Translations under genes and position numbers: made by a program | The notes under the pieces: model-generated | Seen by the model: only the letters and a program-made list of their open reading frames with translations | What the model was told of the DNA's origin: nothing | Database searches by the model: none | Shown: in pieces, positions 14,097 through 16,599 of the stretch | Layout of the letters: each line of letters begins with the position of its first letter | Position numbering within the stretch: the first letter of the stretch is position 1 | Origin: Puniceispirillum sp965657105 | GTDB taxonomy: Bacteria; Pseudomonadota; Alphaproteobacteria; Puniceispirillales; Puniceispirillaceae | Assembly (NCBI RefSeq): GCF_965657105.1 | Contig: NZ_CBFHNB010000050.1 | Span: 1-16,599, forward strand | DNA length: 16,599 bases | Direction of reading: 5' to 3'

Positions 14097-14795
14097 ATGC
14101 AGACGCGGAAACGATTTTACAAGGATGTGCGTGCAATCGAGGCTGATACAGGCTGGCAGGTCGCGCTTGATGGGCGTGCTGTCAAAACACCAGCAGGCAG
14201 TCAGCTATTCATGCCGACAGCGGCGCTGGCTGAGGCGATTGCGGCGGAATGGGATGCGCAGGATGATGATATCAACCCAGCAAGCATGCCGCTTTTCGCC
14301 TATGCGGTGACAGCCTGTGATCGGGTGGCTAGCCAGCGCGCGGCGGTGATTGCCGAAATCACCAGTTATGGCGGCAATGATCTATTATGCTATCGGGCAG
14401 AGGAAGCGGATCTGGCGGCACGTCAGGCGGTAGCATGGCAAAACTGGCTCGATTGGGCAGCGCGTGAGTTACAGGCACCCTTGATCGTGGCGCGTTCGAT
14501 CATGCCGGTCAATCAGCCAGATCATGCGATTGCGGCCTTGCGCCGTTGCGTTGAATCCTATGATGACTGGCATCTGGCGATTTTGCACCGGACAGTCAGT
14601 CTGGGCGGGTCGCTGGTGATGGGGCTGGCCTGGATCCGCGGTGCTATCGATAACGAAACGTTCTTTGCGACAACCTTTCTTGACGAATTATGGCAGGTCG
14701 AAAACTGGGGCAATGATTGGGAAGCCGAAGACCGGCGTGCCTTTATCCGCACTGAATTGGACGAGGCGGCACGCTTCCGTGATCTGCTCAAATGA
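14097..14795 (+). CDS. ATP12-family F1-ATPase assembly chaperone
   Basis: ATP12 proteins are chaperones for F1 ATP synthase alpha-subunit assembly in mitochondria; alphaproteobacteria carry the bacterial homologue. The 232-residue product shows the family pattern: RFYKDV (6-11), LDGRAVKTPAG (24-34), AEWDAQ (50-55), the NDLLCYRAE segment (94-102), SLGGSLVMGLAW (168-179) and DELWQVENWGNDWEAEDRR near 196-214. The frame opens with a TTG at 14091, but AAGGA (14086-14090) is correctly spaced only to the ATG at 14097. It follows the pseudouridine synthase by 29 bases. No atp genes are nearby. The role in this organism is inferred from the family. Confidence 0.93.
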   Translation: MQTRKRFYKDVRAIEADTGWQVALDGRAVKTPAGSQLFMPTAALAEAIAAEWDAQDDDINPASMPLFAYAVTACDRVASQRAAVIAEITSYGGNDLLCYRAEEADLAARQAVAWQNWLDWAARELQAPLIVARSIMPVNQPDHAIAALRRCVESYDDWHLAILHRTVSLGGSLVMGLAWIRGAIDNETFFATTFLDELWQVENWGNDWEAEDRRAFIRTELDEAARFRDLLK

Positions 14796-14825
14796 TGCGT
14801 GGACTCACTTATTTTTGTTCCCGTT

Positions 14826-14848
14826 ATGTTTCACGTGAAACATTTTTT
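14826..14848 (+). terminator. Possible intrinsic terminator formed by the parS palindrome
   Basis: The palindrome 14826-14843 can fold as a hairpin with ATGTTTC and GAAACAT arms and an ACGT loop. It is followed by a T-run that continues to 14848. The stem is A+T rich, so it is weaker than the rplQ terminator. It would end the rarA-crcB-rluC-ATP12 transcript. The palindrome may serve only as a ParB site. Confidence 0.35.
14827..14842. promoter_or_regulatory. parS: Putative parS centromere site (ParB-binding)
   Basis: The 16-base sequence TGTTTCACGTGAAACA is a perfect palindrome and is identical to the bacterial chromosomal parS consensus recognised by ParB, including the sites of Caulobacter. 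With one further matched base each side (A14826, T14843) the dyad is 18 bases. It lies in the 108-base gap between ATP12 and the next gene, not inside a coding region. ParB loaded here would organise the origin region for ParA-driven segregation. parA and parB are not in the window. A chance match to 16 fixed bases is very unlikely. Confidence 0.88.
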
Positions 14849-14903
14849 AAAACAGGTGCGGATATGACGTGGATGCGCGTTTTTCGGATTATGGGGGAAT
14901 AAT

Positions 14904-15308
14904 ATGAGACCCGTGGCACCGCAGATTCTGACACGATTATCGCGCTATAGGGTGGATTATTTGGGCCCGCATGCGGCGGCGATACTGGCCGAACTACACC
15001 GCGCATCGGCGGTGCCTTTGCCGCTGACGATTGTCACGCTGGCGGCGGCTTTGGTCGATATTGTCGCGCATGAAGCGGCAGGCCCATCGGGCTATTTGGA
15101 TGGCGCGGCCTTTGCTTATGCGGGGAATAAGGCGGCGCTGGGCTGGCTTCGTGGGCGGCGCAATAGCATCCTGCATCATGAAGCCCCGTCTGATGGCTTG
15201 ATGGGTGAGAGCGATGCGGAGCAGTGGCAGATGAATGATGCCGAGCGCGCATTAACCGCATTGCTAGATTATCTGGAAGATATTTCAATCACTGATGATG
15301 ATGAATGA
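14904..15308 (+). CDS. Small helical protein with an RNxxxH (HEPN-type) motif, function unknown
   Basis: I do not recognise this 134-residue protein as a named family. It appears largely alpha-helical: a first part at about 1-58 ending LTIVTLAAALVDIVAHEAAG, a second at about 65-95, and a third near 110-128 (NDAERALTALLDYLEDI) with an acidic tail. Residues 86-91 read RNSILH, fitting the RNxxxH pattern of HEPN domains, some of which are RNases or toxins. The surrounding block LRGRRNSILHHEAPSDG is its most conserved-looking part. A GGGGA site at 14894-14898 is 5 bases before the ATG. It lies alone after the parS site and converges with lipB. No antitoxin or nucleotidyltransferase partner is adjacent. 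The HEPN assignment is tentative. Confidence 0.8.
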   Translation: MRPVAPQILTRLSRYRVDYLGPHAAAILAELHRASAVPLPLTIVTLAAALVDIVAHEAAGPSGYLDGAAFAYAGNKAALGWLRGRRNSILHHEAPSDGLMGESDAEQWQMNDAERALTALLDYLEDISITDDDE

Positions 15309-15412
15309 GGCGTGCCCCCCAAAGCGGCGTGACCCCAAAATAGGCGAGTCATCTGATTAAGCCGCGATGTGCCCGTATGATAGGCAGTGGGGTTGGCAAA
15401 AGGCGGGAATCA

Positions 15413-16159
15413 TTATGCTGGTTTTGGCTGATAGGCAAGCGGGCTGGCCGCGCCGAAATGCGTGTCAAAATGCGCGCGCATGGCGTCATCTAGCTGATCA
15501 TAGGTCACCTTATGTCCCAGCGCATGCAGTGAGGTCACGCCGGCATCGGTGACGCCGCAAGGGACGATCGCGTCAAAGGCGGCCAGATCGGGCGCCAGAT
15601 TGATAGCGATGCCATGCCAGGTGACCCAGCGGCTGACCCGCACGCCAATGGCGGCGATCTTGTCATAGCCGGAGACGCTGTTGCCTGTCTGCACCCAGAT
15701 GCCAGGCAGACCCGCGCGCCGCGTACCGGTGACGCCAAAGACAGCGATGATATCGATGATCCAGCCTTCGAGCGCATGCACATAGGCGCGGATATCGCCC
15801 CCACGGGCGGCCAGATCAAGCATGACATAGGCGATGCGCTGACCCGGGCCATGATATGTCCATTGCCCGCCGCGTCCGGTGCGATGCGTGGGGATGGCGG
15901 GATCGGGCAGCAGCAGATCGGCATCACGCGCCGAGGTGCCGCCCGTATAGACCGCCGCATGTTCGAGCAGCCAGACCGCCTCAGACGCGTTATCAGCGCG
16001 GATCGTGGCATTATGCGCGCCCATGGACTCGACGATGGGCAGATAGGGCTGTTGGCCGGAAAAGGATTGCCATGTGACGGATGATGTGCCTGATGATGTT
16101 TCCGTTGATGCGGCTTTGGGGGCGGCTTTGGGGGTGGTGATGTGTGACTCGGACGGCAT
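15413..16159 (-). CDS. lipB: Octanoyl-[acyl-carrier-protein]-protein N-octanoyltransferase LipB
   Basis: LipB transfers octanoate from acyl carrier protein to lipoyl domains of enzymes such as pyruvate dehydrogenase; LipA then adds sulfur. Numbering from the longer frame start at 16183, the product shows WLLEHAAVYTGGTSA (71-85), GRGGQWTYHGPGQ (103-115), the catalytic Lys175 in KIAAIGVRVSRWVTWHGIAIN and the catalytic Cys209 in VPCGVTDAGVTSL. Only an ATG at 16159 and a TTG at 16183 are possible early starts; neither has a good ribosome binding site. I chose the ATG, giving 248 residues. The first 27 or so after it are Ser, Thr, Ala and Pro rich and precede the catalytic domain. This gene is on the opposite strand and G+C rich. 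Confidence 0.94.
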   Translation of the reverse strand: MPSESHITTPKAAPKAASTETSSGTSSVTWQSFSGQQPYLPIVESMGAHNATIRADNASEAVWLLEHAAVYTGGTSARDADLLLPDPAIPTHRTGRGGQWTYHGPGQRIAYVMLDLAARGGDIRAYVHALEGWIIDIIAVFGVTGTRRAGLPGIWVQTGNSVSGYDKIAAIGVRVSRWVTWHGIAINLAPDLAAFDAIVPCGVTDAGVTSLHALGHKVTYDQLDDAMRAHFDTHFGAASPLAYQPKPA

Positions 16160-16216
16160 GGTGGGGGCGATCTCAATTATCAAAGGCTGTTATATGGGGC
16201 ATGGCCGGATATGGAT

Positions 16217-16246
16217 AGGACATGAAGACAGGACATGAAGACAGGA
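16217..16246. repeat. Short 13-base tandem repeat, two copies plus a partial third
   Basis: AGGACATGAAGAC occurs at 16217-16229 and again immediately at 16230-16242; AGGA at 16243-16246 starts a third unit that then breaks down. It lies upstream of lipB in the non-coding stretch between lipB and tRNA-Leu. It is exact and adjacent, so recent slippage is the simplest origin. Confidence 0.8.
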
Positions 16247-16307
16247 TGACCCCACGCGGCGGTGCCTGTCAAGATGGGTTGAGGGCAATGATGATGCGCA
16301 TGGTGGC

Positions 16308-16359
16308 GGGGATCATGCTGGGGGATCATGTTGGGGGATCATGCTGGAGGATCATGCGG
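16308..16359. repeat. Four tandem 13-base units with GATC
   Basis: Units 16308-16320, 16321-16333, 16334-16346 and 16347-16359 follow GGGGATCATGCTG. Units 1 and 3 are identical, unit 2 has one change and unit 4 has three. Each unit carries GATC at the same place, so four GATC sites are spaced 13 bases apart. It lies in the 284-base non-coding stretch 16160-16443, about 85 bases before tRNA-Leu. That stretch otherwise holds only the other 13-base repeat and a tRNA promoter candidate. Confidence 0.85.
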
Positions 16360-16397
16360 GGGCGTAGGGCGTGCGATAGGGCTGGCAAAGTTGGGGC

Positions 16398-16428
16398 TTG
16401 ATTAAAGCCAGGCATAATGACATATAGA
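16398..16428 (+). promoter_or_regulatory. Candidate promoter of tRNA-Leu
   Basis: TTGATT at 16398-16403 and TATAGA at 16423-16428 are 19 bases apart, a little long. CATATA at 16421-16426 would give 17. Transcription would start about 8-10 bases before the tRNA 5' end. A GC-rich discriminator typical of stringent stable-RNA promoters is only partly present (GAGGGCACC). Confidence 0.45.
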
Positions 16429-16443
16429 GGGCACCTCAAACGT

Positions 16444-16530
16444 GCGGCCGTGGCGGAATTGGTAGACGCGCAGCGTTGAGGTCGCTGTGGGCTAACCCCC
16501 GTGGAAGTTCGAGTCTTCTCGGCCGCACCA
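16444..16530 (+). tRNA. tRNA-Leu, anticodon GAG
   Basis: The 87-base sequence has a 7-bp acceptor stem (GCGGCCG with CGGCCGC) and a leucine-type D-arm (TGGCGGAATTGGTAGACGCG). The anticodon stem is perfect (CAGCG with CGCTG) with the loop TTGAGGT; anticodon GAG is at 16478-16480 and reads CUC and CUU. A long class II variable arm (about TGGGCTAACCCCCGT) and a T-arm with TTCGAGT follow. CCA is encoded at the end. All features are those of a class II leucine tRNA. The remaining 69 bases to the window edge hold no gene I can support. Confidence 0.97.
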
Positions 16531-16599
16531 TTCTCTGCAACATTTTATGTGTAACCAATTGAAATGCTTCACTTCATGTGTCTGCATGACGATTGGTGT

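Noticed and set aside
15309..15340. Imperfect direct repeat GGCGTGCCCCCCAAA / GGCGTGACCCCAAAA in the convergent gap after the RNxxxH gene
   Set aside because: Two short imperfect copies in a C-rich stretch; no hairpin with a T-run for either strand could be made from it.
15614..16084. 156-residue open frame on the plus strand opposite lipB
   Set aside because: It is fully antisense to a gene with clear LipB catalytic motifs; the sequence is rich in Asp, Gly and Arg with no family resemblance, as expected from G+C-rich third codon positions.
14796..16443. Replication origin near parS and the 13-base arrays
   Set aside because: I found no DnaA boxes of the TTATCCACA type, no A+T-rich unwinding segment and no dnaA, gidA or hemE neighbours.
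16444..16599. Integrated element at the tRNA-Leu 3' end
   Set aside because: Only 69 bases follow the tRNA; no integrase and no repeat of the tRNA 3' end is visible within the window.

Overview
The window is a chromosomal segment from an alphaproteobacterium. It runs from the end of the S10 operon through the complete spc and alpha operons (1-11115) into a housekeeping region (11267-16530). The assignment rests on three things: adk lies between secY and rpsM with no rpmJ there, rpsD is absent between rpsK and rpoA, and rarA-crcB-rluC-ATP12 genes follow rplQ. Base composition looks near 50% G+C in the ribosomal part and higher in the last 3 kb. A marine lineage such as SAR116 would fit, but that is a guess from composition and gene order, not a match.

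Region 1 (1-8632) is one dense plus-strand series: rplB (partial), rpsS, rplV, rpsC, rplP, rpmC, rpsQ, rplN, rplX, rplE, rpsN, rpsH, rplF, rplR, rpsE, rpmD, rplO, secY, adk. Gaps are mostly under 20 bases and several genes overlap or abut, so translational coupling is likely. No terminator is visible inside it.

Region 2 (8633-11171) starts with a 130-base gap that carries a near-consensus sigma70-type promoter and a strong inverted repeat over the expected transcript start. It continues with rpsM, rpsK, a structured rpoA leader, rpoA, rplQ and a clear intrinsic terminator.

Region 3 (11172-14795) holds rarA (replication-fork AAA+ ATPase), crcB (fluoride channel), an RluC-like pseudouridine synthase and an ATP12-family F1-ATPase assembly chaperone. 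All are on the plus strand; crcB and the synthase overlap by 4 bases.

Region 4 (14796-16599) has higher G+C. A perfect 16-bp palindrome, TGTTTCACGTGAAACA, lies in the 108-base gap after ATP12 and matches the chromosomal parS consensus bound by ParB. A small helical protein with an RNxxxH (HEPN-type) motif follows, then lipB on the minus strand, a 284-base non-coding stretch with two short tandem arrays of the same 13-base period, and tRNA-Leu(GAG).

Most of the window is ordinary and highly conserved. No new multi-gene system is evident. The items that merit a second look are the parS palindrome, the rpsM and rpoA leader structures, the small RNxxxH protein and the 13-base arrays.
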